Positions 1 to 11,131 of a stretch of DNA of 20,000 nucleotides are shown here, one piece after another. Origin of the DNA: Stramonita haemastoma (taxonomy: Eukaryota > Mollusca > Gastropoda > Neogastropoda > Muricidae); contig CM060316.1 in NCBI GenBank assembly GCA_030674155.1, positions 84,067,041 through 84,087,040 on the forward strand, read 5' to 3'. The translations under genes were made by a program, and so were the position numbers. A model generated the notes under the pieces. That model made no database searches and was not told where the DNA came from. It saw only the letters and a list, made by a program, of their open reading frames with translations. The number at the start of each line of letters is the position of its first letter. The first letter of the stretch is position 1.

Positions 1-170
1 ACAAACAGACCAGCAGGCAGACAGACAAACAGACCAGCAGGCAGACAGACAGACAAACAGACCAGCAGGCAGACAGACAAACAGACCAGCAGGCAGACAG
101 ACCAAACAGACCAGCAGGCAGACAGACAAACAGACCAGCAGGCAGACAGGCTAGAAGGCAGACAGGCAGA
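1..170. repeat. 24-bp minisatellite (CAGACCAGCAGGCAGACAGA-like units)
   Basis: Tandem array starting at or before the window edge. The core 'ccagcaggc' recurs at 10, 34, 62, 86, 111 and 135, so spacings are 24, 28, 24, 25 and 24. The 28-bp step carries one extra ACAG tetramer, which suggests the unit grew from a CAGA tetranucleotide repeat. The last units degrade around 150-170. No coding potential. Confidence 0.9.
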
Positions 171-204
171 GAACTCACTACCAATGTATTCTGAACATTT
201 ACAT

Positions 205-360
205 TTATCTATTTATTCTTTTATATCGAGGATAATGGAATAAATACTCATGTGCTTTTTTTTACATCCAGACCCCATATGTATAAAGTTTTGTAAATCT
301 TGTCATCTGTTCCCACAATGGCCTACTCTTACTAAAAGCGGAACAGGATTTAACATGCTT
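205..360 (-). mobile_element. SINE-A copy 1, 3' part only
   Basis: Contains the family tail 'tatcgaggataatggaata', the 'catctgttccc' block and the 'ggcctactcttac' block, in the same order as the fuller minus-strand copy near 9.8 kb. It stops after 'aggatttaac' where the CA repeats begin, so the tRNA-like head is absent. Orientation is minus, so its 3' end is on the left, with an AT-rich 'atttatctatttatt' tail. Confidence 0.8.
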
Positions 361-365
361 ACATA

Positions 366-555
366 AGGAACACACACACATACACACACGCACGCGCGCG
401 TGCATACACACACACGCACACGCACACACACACATACACACACACAAAACACAACACATTCAACACAAACACAACACAACACACACACAACACACACACA
501 ACACACACAACACACACACACAACACAAACACACACACACAACACAAACACACAC

Positions 556-651
<96 letters not shown>

Positions 652-790
652 CACCACACACACCACACACACACACACACAAAACACACAACACACACAC
701 ACATACTACACACAAAACACACAAAAACACAATACAATACAACACACACAACACAACACAACACACCACACCATACACATACACACACAC

Positions 791-880
<90 letters not shown>
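366..880. repeat. Compound (CA)n microsatellite with AACAC/CCACA interruptions
   Basis: About 515 bp of CA dinucleotides. It is broken by AACACA, CACCACA and CACGCACG variants and by a less regular core at about 690-790 rich in 'aacacaacaca'. Alternating purine-pyrimidine DNA of this kind can adopt Z-DNA. Open frames through it (Cys/Val or Thr/His strings) are repeat artefacts. Confidence 0.95.
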
Positions 881-1527
881 CTTCCTGTGCCTCATGTGCG
901 TGCTGTAACAACCCCCTAAGGCCCTGCTTTCCATTTAGAAAGAAAATGCCAACATCAGTGCCCACGACTTCGCTCCTCCCTAAACGACAGGAAGGACACA
1001 CACCCCAAAAAAAAAAATTAGGAGCAAGCAGATTTATCGATTGTGAGGAAATGAAAATATTGGCCTTTTTTTTTTTTTTTACTCCTACGCCTCACAGATC
1101 TGGCAGCTGTGTCTAATACGCCATTTTCTTCTGTTGTTGCTGTTTGGCCCTTGCGTTTCAGATAGCTGTGATTGTATACATTTCCATCTGTCTCATCTCT
1201 CTCTCCGTTCTTCCCCATTTCGCTTCTTCTGTCTTCTTTCTTTGGTCTTCTTTCTATGGGTTTTTTTTTTTTAATGAAACATTGTCATTTTCTCATGTCG
1301 ACGTGATCGGTTTTATTTCTTCCTCCTTTTCATCATCACGTATGCTCAGTTCAAATGCACGAATGAGTGTTGTTGTGTGATGTGTGTGGGTGTGCATACA
1401 TGTATAATTATGCACGCATATGCCTAAGTATGTCAGGCTGAACATGTGTGCACACACATAAACACACGTATGCAGGAATGCTCGCGAACATACGCATGTA
1501 CATGTGGGCGCGCATGCAAACTAATTC
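881..1527. other. Intronic sequence with no recognisable gene
   Basis: Mixed-composition sequence with homopolymer A (about 1006-1017) and T (about 1067-1081, 1261-1272) runs and a Y-rich stretch at 1180-1270. I see no conserved protein frame or RNA gene. From about 1380 it becomes TG/CA rich with short CATGTG/ACATGCA palindromes that lead into the CT array. Confidence 0.6.
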
Positions 1528-2177
<650 letters not shown>

Positions 2178-2484
2178 TGGTGTCTAAACACGAACCAAGT
2201 GCATGCATTTTCTCATTTGTTATCCGGTCCTGCTGCCACACGATGGCCTACTCTTTCAAAAATCAGAAAGGGTTTTAACGTCTGTGCAAGATCTTCACAT
2301 GCATTCGCACATGGGACCTCGGTTTATAGTCTCATCTAAAGGACTTTCGGGGGAGTGGAGTCGGTACTGGTGTTAACTCCAGGGGAAAATATCCCCTCGA
2401 TACGTGTGTTTCAGTGATAACTTAAACCTGGATCGATCTGGGCTGTTAAATTTCGAGCGCAACGCTCTAACCCGCTTTGCCACT
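2178..2484 (-). mobile_element. SINE-A copy 2, diverged, near full length
   Basis: Minus-strand copy. Reading left to right it carries 'gtctaaacacg', 'cacacgatggcctactctt', 'ttttaacgtctgtgcaag', 'gggacctcggtttatagtc', 'ggagtggagtcggtactgg' and 'aactccaggggaaaatatcc', then a diverged tRNA-like head ending near 2484 ('gagcgcaacgctctaaccc'). Many point differences from the copies near 10 kb indicate an older insertion. Its 3' end with 'gtctaaacacg' is shared only with the copy at 6008, which suggests a subfamily with a different tail. Confidence 0.75.
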
Positions 2485-2935
2485 GTGTGCACATAAGCAT
2501 GCGTGAATGTAAACTTTGCAGCTTGAAAGAAGCGTACACATTTGCTCTCCATTTTTTCACTGTCTCTCTGGGTCCTTTCTGCTGGTGAATCGTAGGCTGT
2601 GTGTTTTCTCAGCTTCAAACGAAAACTTCTTCATTGATTGTAACAACACCATTAGGATTCGACACACAAGAAGGAGAGACAAAGAAAATAACACCGACAT
2701 CCTCTCCTCCTCATCCTCCTCCTCCTCCTCTTTTTCCCCACCCCCACTCACTTCCAGTTTTTGCGCCGGATAAAAAAAAACAAGATAAAAGCAAAGCGAA
2801 AAACAGCACAGGAAAAAGGACGCCACACGTCAAGACCTTGGATGTCTTGTCAAGACTGGGTGAAGTCTGTAACCTCCGTGAGCCTGTAATCTGTGTAATG
2901 CAGAGTGCTGTCACCCACATGCTGAGCTGCTGTCA
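2485..2935. other. Intronic sequence with a short (TCC)n tract
   Basis: No gene seen. A (TCC)n run lies at about 2699-2733, followed by C-rich and A-rich stretches. The flanking reading frames are not conserved. Confidence 0.5.
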
Positions 2936-4480
2936 AAACTTCTTCTTCTTCTCTTCTTCTTCTTCTTCTTCTTCTTCTTCTTCTTCTTCTTCTTCTTCTT
3001 CTTCTTCTTCTTCTTTTCGCATTTTTCTTCTTTTCCTTAGCAATTCGTCCTCTTCTTCGCAATTCTGCTTCTTCTCCTCCGTCATAATTCTTCTTCTTTG
3101 CGCAGTTCTTCTTTTTCGCAATTCTTCGATATTGTCCTTTCCTCGCAGGTTTTCTTCTTCTGCGCAATTCTTTTTCTTCTTAACAATTCTTCTCACAGTT
3201 CTTATTCTTTCCTGTTCTTCTTCCCCATTTTTCTTCCCGATTCTTCTCGCGATTCTCCTTCTTTGCATTCCTCTTCGCTTTTTTTTGCATTCTTTGTAAT
3301 TCTTCTTCCTTACAATTCTTAATCTTTTGTCCGCAATTTTTCGTAATTCTTCTTCTTTGCAGATTCTTCACAATTCTTTGGAATTCTTCTTCTTCGCAAT
3401 TCTTCTTGCGATTTCTCTTCTTCGTAGTTCTTTACAATTCATCTCCTTTTCATTTTTTCTCTGCCTTATTCTTTACCTCCTCCTCCTTTTTTTCTTCTTG
3501 TTCTTCGCAATTCTCCTTCCTGGCATTCTTTTCCTTTGCCTTGCTGTATTTATTTTTGTTACTATTTCAGGCTTTTAGCCATGTGACAGCAAAAATTCAC
3601 CAGACGCTTTCTTATTTGACCTCAGAAGGTTTCTTTGAGTATTACTGCAGAAGACAAGGAAGAAGCAGTAGTGGTGGTGGTGGTGGTGGTGGTAAGATTC
3701 TTCTTCTTCTTCTTCTTCTTCTTCTTCTTCTTCTTCTTCTTCTTCTTCTTCTTCTTCGTATTCTTCGTATTCTTCGCATTCTTCGCATTCTCTGCATTCT
3801 TATTTGTCGTCGTTGTCGTGTCGTCGTCGTCGTCGTCGACTTCTTCTTCTTCTTCTTCTTCTTCTTCGCAATTCTTCTTCTCTTCTTCTTCTTCCATTCT
3901 TCTTCTTCTGCATTCTTCTTCTTCGCAATTCTTCGCAATTCTTCGCTATTCTTCTTCTTCTTCTTCTTCCATTTCTTCTTCTTCTTCTTCTTCTTCTTCT
4001 TCTTCTTCGCACTCTTCTTCGCATTCTTCTTCTTCGCTTCTTCTTCGCATTCTTCTTCGCATTCTTCTTCTTCTTCTCTTCTTCTTCTTCTTCTTCTTCT
4101 TCTTCTCATTCTTCTTCTTCTTCTTCTTCTTCTTCTTCTTCTTCTTCTTTTCCTTCTTCTTCTTCTTTCTTCTTCTTCTTCTTCTTCTTCTTCTTCTTCT
4201 TCTTCTTCTTCTTCTTCTTCGCATTCTTCGCATTCTTCTTCGCATTCTTCTTCGCAATTCTTCTTCTTCTTCGCAATTCTTCTTCTTGTTCGCAATTCTT
4301 CTTCTTCCTCTTCTTTCTTCTTCATCTTCGCATTCTTCTTCGCATTCTCTTCTTCTTCTTCGCATTCTTCTTCTTCGCATTCGTTGTCGTCGTCGTCGTC
4401 GTCGTCGTTGACTTCTTATTATCATTATTCGTTGTCAACTACTTCTTCTCCTTCTTTTTCGACTTCTTCTTTTTTTTGTA
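2936..4480. repeat. Long (TTC)n·(GAA)n array with GCATTC/GCAATTC interruptions
   Basis: About 1.5 kb in which TTC triplets dominate the + strand. They are regularly interrupted by 'gcattc' and 'gcaattc' hexa/heptamers, plus short GTC runs (about 3805-3838, 4382-4410) and a GGT run at about 3671-3692. The block 2950-3014 is almost pure TTC; 3020-3560 is more decayed. Transcribed from the + strand as part of the BK intron it would give a very long UUC-rich RNA. Ser/Phe/Leu frames and Lys/Arg/Glu frames are the six translations of the triplet, not proteins. Confidence 0.95.
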
Positions 4481-4918
4481 TTGATCTCTATGCATTCTTC
4501 ATTTCATGGAAAGTTTACAGTTGGCATATAATTTTTAGTAATCTAAATCTAAAACTGTGTATAGAAGTAACTTTAAAGACAATATTGAATGATTGGCTAG
4601 AAATCGCTGTTTCCAAAAGAAAAAGAGAGAAAAAAAAACAGCAACCTATTCAGTCCTAATACAATGAATAACCTTGACCTTCCGACACAAATAATAAGCG
4701 GTACAAAAACAAAAGCAAAACAAAAAAACACAAGACAAGCCGTGTTGCGCTAAAAGCTTCACTTGTCTTATACAGCCAGTGAGTGTGCGACAAGAACACT
4801 AAAAAGATGTCTGTTGTCAGGGGAGGCTACCTCCCCTTTATTAGCACGTGCACACTGCTCTCTGTGCAGTTCTTTGACATTGGCGTCAGAAGCGGGCTGG
4901 TTGTACAGAAGGATATTG
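4481..4918. other. Intronic sequence with no recognisable gene
   Basis: AT-rich sequence, then mixed-composition sequence. A 14-mer 'gcacgtgcacactg' near 4843 recurs near 5811, so the two may share a small unclassified element. No exon with splice sites and conserved frame was seen. Confidence 0.5.
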
Positions 4919-5047
4919 CTGTCTGTCTGTCTGCCTGTCTGTCTGTCTGTCTGCTGTCTGTCTGCCTGTCTGTCTGTCGTCTGCTGCTGCCTGTCTGTCT
5001 GCCTGCTGTCTGTTCTGTCTGCCTGTCTGTCTGTCTGTCTGCTGTCT
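4919..5047. repeat. (CTGT)n/(CTGC)n tetranucleotide array
   Basis: Roughly 130 bp of CTGT repeats interspersed with CTGC and CTGCTGT variants. It is the complement of the CAGA motif that builds the minisatellite at position 1 and the array near 17.2 kb. Confidence 0.9.
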
Positions 5048-5120
5048 GCGCGTTCACATTGTCATGTCGCTTCAAACATTTGCTTCCTTCTTCTTGCTAT
5101 TTTGTCTTCTTGAATCAAAC

Positions 5121-5495
5121 ACTTTTCTTCTTCTTCTTCTTCTTCTCTTCTTTTTTTCTTTTTTCTTTTGTTCTTACACTTCTTCTTCTTTCTTCTTCTT
5201 CTTCTTTTCTTCCTCTTTCTTCTTCTTCTTCTTCTTCTTCTTCTTCTTCTTCTTCTTCTTCTCTTCTTCTTCTTCTTCTCTCTTCTTCTTCTTCATCTTC
5301 TTCTTCCTCTTTGTCGTCGGTCGTCGTCATCGTCGTCCGGTCGTCGCAATTCTTCTTTTTAGAAAATCTTCTTCTTCACAATTCTTCATCTTCTTCTTAG
5401 AAATCTTCTTTTTAGAAATTCTTCTTCGCATTCTTTTTTTTTTCGTCTTAAAATTCTGCTTCTGCGCAATTCTTTGCAATTCTTCTTCTTCTACA
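5121..5495. repeat. Second (TTC)n array with GCAATTC and GTCGTC variants
   Basis: About 375 bp built from the same ingredients as the array at 2936: TTC runs, 'gcaattcttcttc' units and a GTC-rich patch (5312-5346). The shared interruption motifs point to a common origin or a shared mutational pathway rather than independent slippage. Confidence 0.9.
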
Positions 5496-5573
5496 AGGAT
5501 GGGAGTCAAACTCCAAAACTCCACGGTTTACTCGTTAAAAAAGTGAATGTTGAAACTACCCTGCCACATTCCT

Positions 5574-5717
5574 TCTGATGATGCTGATGCTGATGCTGAT
5601 GCTGATGGTGGTGGTGGTGTCGATGACGATGATGACAATGATGATGACGACGACGGTGACAATGATGATGACGACGACGATGAATGATGATGAATGACGA
5701 CGACGACGATGATAGTG
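5574..5717. repeat. (GATGCT)n / (GATGAC)n trinucleotide-type array
   Basis: Begins with four GATGCT hexamers, then GGT triplets, then mixed GAT/GAC triplets to about 5717. Coding-looking frames (Ser/His or Asp strings) follow from the triplet. Confidence 0.9.
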
Positions 5718-5940
5718 ATTCCCCCAGCAGAGACCAATGTAATCAAGACTGACTGTCCCACACAGTGAGGGCAGTGACGCCACTAGACGTGTGATGGCTA
5801 GGGCAGCTGGAGCACGTGCACACTGTTCCCTGTTGTCTTCCCCTGACACCCGGTGTCACCCCCCCCCCCCCCCCCCCGGCTGTACACTGACACATTGCTG
5901 GGCTGTGTCTTCTGTATTTGCTGTCATTGATGGCTGGCGT

Positions 5941-5942
<2 letters not shown>
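5718..5942. other. Intronic sequence with a 19-base poly-C run
   Basis: No gene seen. A homopolymer of 19 C residues at 5859-5877 gives a poly-G run on the minus strand. A (GT)n array starts right after, at 5943. Confidence 0.6.

Positions 5943-6006
<64 letters not shown>
5943..6006. repeat. (GT)n microsatellite
   Basis: About 32 uninterrupted GT units that abut the 5' end of a plus-strand SINE copy. Confidence 0.95.
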
Positions 6007-6007
<1 letters not shown>

Positions 6008-6009
<2 letters not shown>

Positions 6010-6300
6010 CGGTGGCAGGATGGTTAAGACGTTCGCCTGCCAATATGTAAATCGTGAGTTTCTGGGTTCGTACCCAACCTGCCCTTTCTTCCTAGTTTGA
6101 CGAAAAATCGAACTGAATGTCAAAGTCATTCGGATGAGACTCGAAACCGAGGCCCCGTGTGCGAATGCACGCAGAACATCTTGCGCACACGTTAAAACCC
6201 CGTTCCACCCTTCGGAAGAGTAGGCCATCGTGTGCCGGTAGGAGCGGATGACAAAATTATAACAAACCAGCATGCACACAGGTGTCGTGTTTAGACACCA
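6008..6300 (+). mobile_element. SINE-A copy 3 (tail-variant subfamily), plus strand
   Basis: Starts with a tRNA-like head of about 75 nt. An A-box-like 'tggcaggatgg' lies near 6013 and a B-box-like 'ggttcgtaccc' near 6065, which fit the RNA polymerase III internal promoter with a few mismatches. The body shows the family blocks 'ttcggatgagactcgaaacc', 'gaggccccgtgtgcgaa', 'catcttgcgcacacgttaaa' and 'agagtaggccatcgtgtgcc'. It lacks the 'ctggagtt...actccactctcccc' segment found in the copy at 10437. It ends in 'cgtgtttagacacca', as the 2178 copy does. Confidence 0.85.
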
Positions 6301-6558
6301 TCCCTGAGGAAAAATCGGGGAGTTGGAGTCCCAGAGTGGCTCGGGGCTGTAGGTATATGGCAACGTTCTGGTGGCTCCTGCGACGGTACTGGAACCATTC
6401 GTATCAGTCAATGCCCTTCCAATGGATCATTCCAGTGCCGTGGAGAGGGGGGGTCTGCTGCATGGGTAACAGCTTGCCCTCCATACATACTTGCCCAGGC
6501 TTTGCGCTCTAAAGACTAGAGCGCAACTCCATAGTCTTCCGAGACTGATGAGTGCCTA
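6301..6558 (+). mobile_element. Probable 3' extension of the SINE, or an adjoining unclassified repeat
   Basis: Follows the SINE body without a break and ends in 'ctccatagtcttccgagact' just before a (TA)n tract, the layout expected of a retroposon 3' end with a simple-repeat tail. No second copy of this segment is present in the window, so the assignment is tentative. No coding frame is supported. Confidence 0.4.
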
Positions 6559-7269
<711 letters not shown>

Positions 7270-7804
7270 GCGGGTGGTTGGGTTGTTGTGGTGGTGTGGT
7301 GTGGGGGGGGGGTTATGGTTGAGGTGGTGGGGGTATGGTTGAGTGTGTAGGTGGTGGTTGAGGTGGTGATGGTGGTTGAGTGGTGGTGGTGGTGGTGTGG
7401 TTGTGTGATGGTGGTGGTGGTGGTGGTGGTGGTTGGGGTGGTCGTGGTTGAGGTGGTGGTGGTTGAGGTGGTGTGGTTGAGGTGGTGGTGTGGTGTTGAG
7501 TGGTTGTGGTGATGGTGATGGTCGTGGTGGTGGTGATGGTGGTGGTGGTCGTTGATGGTGGTGGTGGTGGTTGAGGTGGTGGTGGTGGTGGTGGTGGTTG
7601 AGGTGGTGTGGTGGTGATGGTGGTGGTGGTGGTGGTGGTGGTGATGGTGGTGTGGTCGTGATGGTGGTGGTGGTGGTTGATGGTGGTGGTGGTGATGGTG
7701 GTGGTTGAGGTGGTGGTGGTGGTGATGGTGGTGGTCGTGGTGGTGGTGGTGGTGGTGGTGATGGTGGTGGTGGTGGTGGTGGTCGTGGTGGTGGTGATTG
7801 TGGT
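7270..7804. repeat. (GGT)n array with TGAGGT and GATGGT variants
   Basis: About 535 bp in which GGT triplets dominate the + strand, punctuated by 'tgaggtggt', 'gatggtggt' and 'cgtggt' units. The G-rich strand is the one transcribed into the BK pre-mRNA, so it has many GG steps able to support two-tier quadruplexes. Confidence 0.95.
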
Positions 7805-7922
7805 GTCTGTGTAAAATCCTAATTAAAAGAAAAAAATGATCGGCAGAGGGATGGAGTTTGTTTGGTTAGATTTGTGCAGTGTACATTACATGATTCAGAA
7901 CACTGAAACATACGCATGCTCA

Positions 7923-8049
7923 TGATGCATGCACGCGCATGCGCGCACACACACTTACGCACGCACGCACGCACACACACACACAACGCACACACACACA
8001 CACACACAACGCACACACACACACACGCGCACACAATACACACACACCA
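7923..8049. repeat. Imperfect (CA)n/(CG)n alternating array
   Basis: Alternating purine-pyrimidine tract that mixes CACA, CGCA and ACGCACGC units, so it is Z-DNA prone. It is followed at 8076-8106 by more irregular 'acgtacgcacgcgtgc' sequence. Confidence 0.85.
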
Positions 8050-8117
8050 AATACCCCCTGAAAATGCATACAGTGAACGTACGCACGCGTGCTTACGTAC
8101 GTAATTGAACACACGTA

Positions 8118-8337
8118 TGTGGCCAGCATATTGAGAGCGGTGCCCATTTCCTCTCCCTCTCTCCTTTACCTTCCCTGACCCTAAAAGAGGGCAAGTACCC
8201 ATTTACAGCTGAGTGAACTGGGGGGAACTGTACTGAAGATAAGGCGCGCAAACGGTCACCCATCCACGCTCGACGCTGCTATACATTGGCTGGGAGAAAA
8301 GTAGAGCGCTCTGACCACTGAGCTATCCCGCCCCCTT
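8118..8337 (-). mobile_element. SINE-B copy 1, minus strand
   Basis: On the minus strand it starts with 'gggggcgggatagctcagtg'. The A box TAGCTCAGTGG (8315-8325) fits TRGYNNANNNG exactly. About 50 nt further in is TGGATGGGTGACCGTTTG (8249-8266), which matches the 5S rRNA C-box TGGATGGGAGACCGCCTG at 15 of 18 positions (5S sequence recalled, not searched). The body carries 'cttcagtacag' and 'agggtcagggaaggtaaa'. The copy at 12239 is longer at the 3' end, so this one is 3'-shortened. Product: a short Pol III retroposon, no protein. Confidence 0.8.
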
Positions 8338-8740
8338 TTTTGCCTTGCCACTGTATGACGAAAAACCATATTGATGTGTACTGTCAGCAATTTATCGTGA
8401 TAACTCTGGTTCCCTGACAAGCGTGACTTTGCTCCGAGTCATTACTGTCTATCTTCCCGATGATTCATCTTCATTATCAGTGGTGGGGTGTGTGTTTTTT
8501 TCCCTCCAGGTTATAGAAATGTTTTTAAATCAGAAAAAAGTCGAGAAAATTGTCACGTCAAATCAAGTCAAAAATACTAAAATCATCCCCTAAAGGGGCA
8601 ATTACAAGACTTGGGCAGTCAGATAATTGACAGGAATCATAATCTCGAAAAGGCACAAGAGAGCTATGTGTGATATCTAAAAAACATTTTAAGATAACTT
8701 CCAGTAAAAAAGATTTTAAAAAGTAAAATAATCACACATA
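8338..8740. other. Intronic sequence with no recognisable gene
   Basis: AT-rich, mostly unique. A short perfect inverted repeat 'cccctaaagggg' sits near 8586. No frame or exon is supported. Confidence 0.5.
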
Positions 8741-9258
<518 letters not shown>

Positions 9259-9516
9259 CACCACCAGTGTAGGCATGTGGTTTGTTAAAAGTTGTGGCAG
9301 ATGACGTTCTGGGAGAGATAACCGTTTGCACTTTTAGAAAATGTAATTACAGGTGGTAAATGATAAGCGATAAGTTACACATTCCGTGCTTTTTATTGTG
9401 ATTAGTAGCCTAATTGGTTGGGTTTGTTGTGGTGTTCTAAAATTTATGTGAGAGACTTATGGCGAATTTTTCTAGTTTCTGTAACGTTCAAGTTCATGCC
9501 TGATATATATGTATGT

Positions 9517-9519
<3 letters not shown>
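9259..9519. other. Short intronic spacer without a gene
   Basis: Unique-looking AT-rich sequence. Nothing recognisable was seen. Confidence 0.5.
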
Positions 9520-9590
<71 letters not shown>

Positions 9591-9800
9591 GGTATATAAT
9601 ATATAATATATGTGTGTGTATGTGCGCGCGCGCAAGTACGCACGCGCGTACGCATCTTTGCCTGTCAGCGTGCGTGCGCGCGTGCGTGCTGATGTGTGTA
9701 TATGTATGTGACTGTATATGTTCGCACGCGTGTTTGTGTATCTGTATGTGTGCATGCGCGTTCCTGCCTGTGCGTGTGTACCTGTATGTATGCCTTATAC
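9520..9800. repeat. (GA)n array followed by GT/GC/AT alternating sequence
   Basis: About 68 bp of pure GA (9520-9587), then 'atataatatataatatat' and an imperfect alternating purine-pyrimidine stretch with GCGCGCGC and ACGCACGCGCG motifs to about 9790. Confidence 0.9.
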
Positions 9801-9811
9801 ATTGACATTCT

Positions 9812-10135
9812 TGTTATTTATTTATTTACTCTTTTATATCGAGGATAATGGAATAAGCATTCATGTGTTTTTTTACTTCTAGTCCCCGTGTGTATGCAGT
9901 TTTGTCAATGTCATCTGCTCCCACCGGCACACGATGGCCTACTCTTACGAAAAGCGGAACAGGATTTAACGTGTGCGCAAGATGCTCTGCATGCGTTCGC
10001 ACACGGGGCCTCGGTTTACAGTCTCATCTGAAAGACTTTTGGGGAGAGTGGAGTCCGGCACTGATGTCAACTCCAGGGGAAAAATCCCCTCGACCGGGAA
10101 TCGAGGTTGTTGTTCCTCAACAAGAGCACTGAGGC
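9812..10135 (-). mobile_element. SINE-A copy 4, minus strand, near full length
   Basis: Left end is the AT-rich tail 'ttatttatttatttactctt', then 'tatcgaggataatggaata', and the full set of family blocks up to 'caactccaggggaaaaatcc' and the remains of the tRNA-like head around 10100. On the minus strand a B-box-like 'cctcgattccc' is visible. It lies head-to-head with the plus-strand copy at 10437 across a 300-bp spacer, so the two form a long inverted repeat inside the intron just upstream of the BK S4 exon. Confidence 0.9.
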
Positions 10136-10436
10136 TCACCAAGGATGATATTTTTTTGCATATGCGACCGCTTTTGTTTGTTTTCTTTTTGTCCACCAGT
10201 ATTATTAATTAAGGTACCACTTTCCAACTTTGTGTATGACTTGTCTTTGTATTGTTGTACTTCTTCTGGGCTGAAGCTAAATTTCATTCTATTCTTTTAT
10301 CATTTTAAGGTAGCCAGCCACTTTCCTACTTCACCGATGACTTGTGTATGTATTTCTGTACATCTTGGCTTTAACAAAGTTTTCTTCTTAGCAAAACCAT
10401 ACATAGACACACTTATAACAGAGCAGAAACAAGCTG
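10136..10436. other. Spacer between inverted SINE copies
   Basis: AT-rich unique sequence with no frame or exon. It would be the loop of the predicted SINE hairpin. Confidence 0.55.
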
Positions 10437-10800
10437 GGGGGACGGGATAGCCTAATGGTCAGAACATTGCGCTCGCAATTTGACGACCCGGGTTCCATTC
10501 CCGGTCGAGGAGATTTTTCTCCTGGAGTTATAACATCAGTGCCGACTCCACTCTCCCCAAAAGTCCTTCGGATGGGACTATAAACCGAGGTCCCGTGTGC
10601 GAACACACGCACAACATCTTGCGCACACGTTAAATCCTGTTCCGCTTTTCGTAAGAGTAGGCCATTATTGTGCCGGTGGGAACAGATGACAATATTTACA
10701 CAACTGCATACACACGGGGACTGAATGAAAAAAAGCACACGAGTGCTTATTCTATTATCCTCGATATAAAAGAATAAATAATACTATAAAAGAATAAAAT
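10437..10800 (+). mobile_element. SINE-A copy 5, full length, plus strand
   Basis: Best copy in the window. The tRNA-like head starts near 10437. The A box TAGCCTAATGG (10448-10458) fits TRGYNNANNNG exactly, and the B box GGTTCCATTCC (10491-10501) differs from GGTTCGANTCC at one position. The body has 'gccgactccactctcccc', 'tcccgtgtgcgaacacacgc' and 'ttccgcttttcgtaagagta'. The tail 'tattatcctcgatataaaag' is followed by two imperfect 'ataaaagaataaa' repeats and then an ATC microsatellite. Non-coding; mobilised in trans by a LINE not identified here. Confidence 0.93.
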
Positions 10801-10847
10801 AATCATCATCATCATCGTCGTTGTCGTCGTCGTCGTCGTCGTCGTCG

Positions 10848-10908
<61 letters not shown>
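10801..10908. repeat. (ATC)n(GTC)n(ATC)n microsatellite
   Basis: Begins immediately at the 3' tail of the plus-strand SINE: a few ATC, about ten GTC-type triplets, then a long ATC run. It ends about 70 bp before the acceptor of the S4 exon. Confidence 0.95.
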
Positions 10909-10979
10909 ATGCAATAATAATAATTTTTAAAAAATTTTAATAAATAAATAATGCTGTGTTCGTTGTTCTGTGACTGCAG

Positions 10980-11131
10980 GTCTTCGGTTCCTACGAGCGT
11001 TGCGGCTGATGTCGTTCCCGGACATCCTGACTTACCTGAACGTGCTGAAGACCAGCACCCTCATCAGGCTGGCCCAGCTGGTGGCCTACTTCGTCTCCCT
11101 CTGGCTGGCGGCTGCTGGCTTCCTCCACCTG
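10980..11131 (+). CDS. slo: BK (slowpoke/KCNMA1) channel exon: S4 and S5
   Basis: Internal exon of a large-conductance Ca2+- and voltage-activated K+ channel of the plasma membrane. The acceptor is 'tgactgcag' and the donor is 'gtaaag' at 11132. The first two bases complete a Gly codon (phase 1), then 50 codons follow: [11 protein letters not shown]..., [15 protein letters not shown] and [14 protein letters not shown]. Arg at residues 3, 6 and 9 match the S4 arginines R207, R210 and R213 of human BK, so voltage sensing is kept. S5 follows and ends at 'HL' before the turret. There is no in-frame stop, and the next exon continues in phase 0 with LENSGDP. Codon choice is G/C-rich at third positions, unlike the surrounding AT and simple-repeat introns. 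The identity rests on collinear alignment with remembered BK sequences, not on a search. The previous exon (S0-S3) is outside the window or not recognisable. Confidence 0.95.

Noticed and set aside
1..170. CRISPR array at the window start
   Set aside because: Units are contiguous 24-mers without unique spacers, and the genome is plainly animal (spliced ion channel, SINEs).
303..1001. Long Cys-Val open frames on the minus strand and Thr-His frames on the plus strand
   Set aside because: They are translations of (CA)n·(GT)n, have no codon bias or domain, and stay open because the repeat lacks stop codons.
3406..4659. 417-codon plus-strand frame, and 227-codon and shorter minus-strand frames, over the TTC array
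   Set aside because: Ser/Phe/Leu or Lys/Arg/Glu strings produced by a triplet repeat in all frames; no splice context or conserved segment.
5743..6411. 222-codon minus-strand frame
   Set aside because: It crosses a poly-C run, a GT array and a SINE in the antisense sense; no protein family is suggested.
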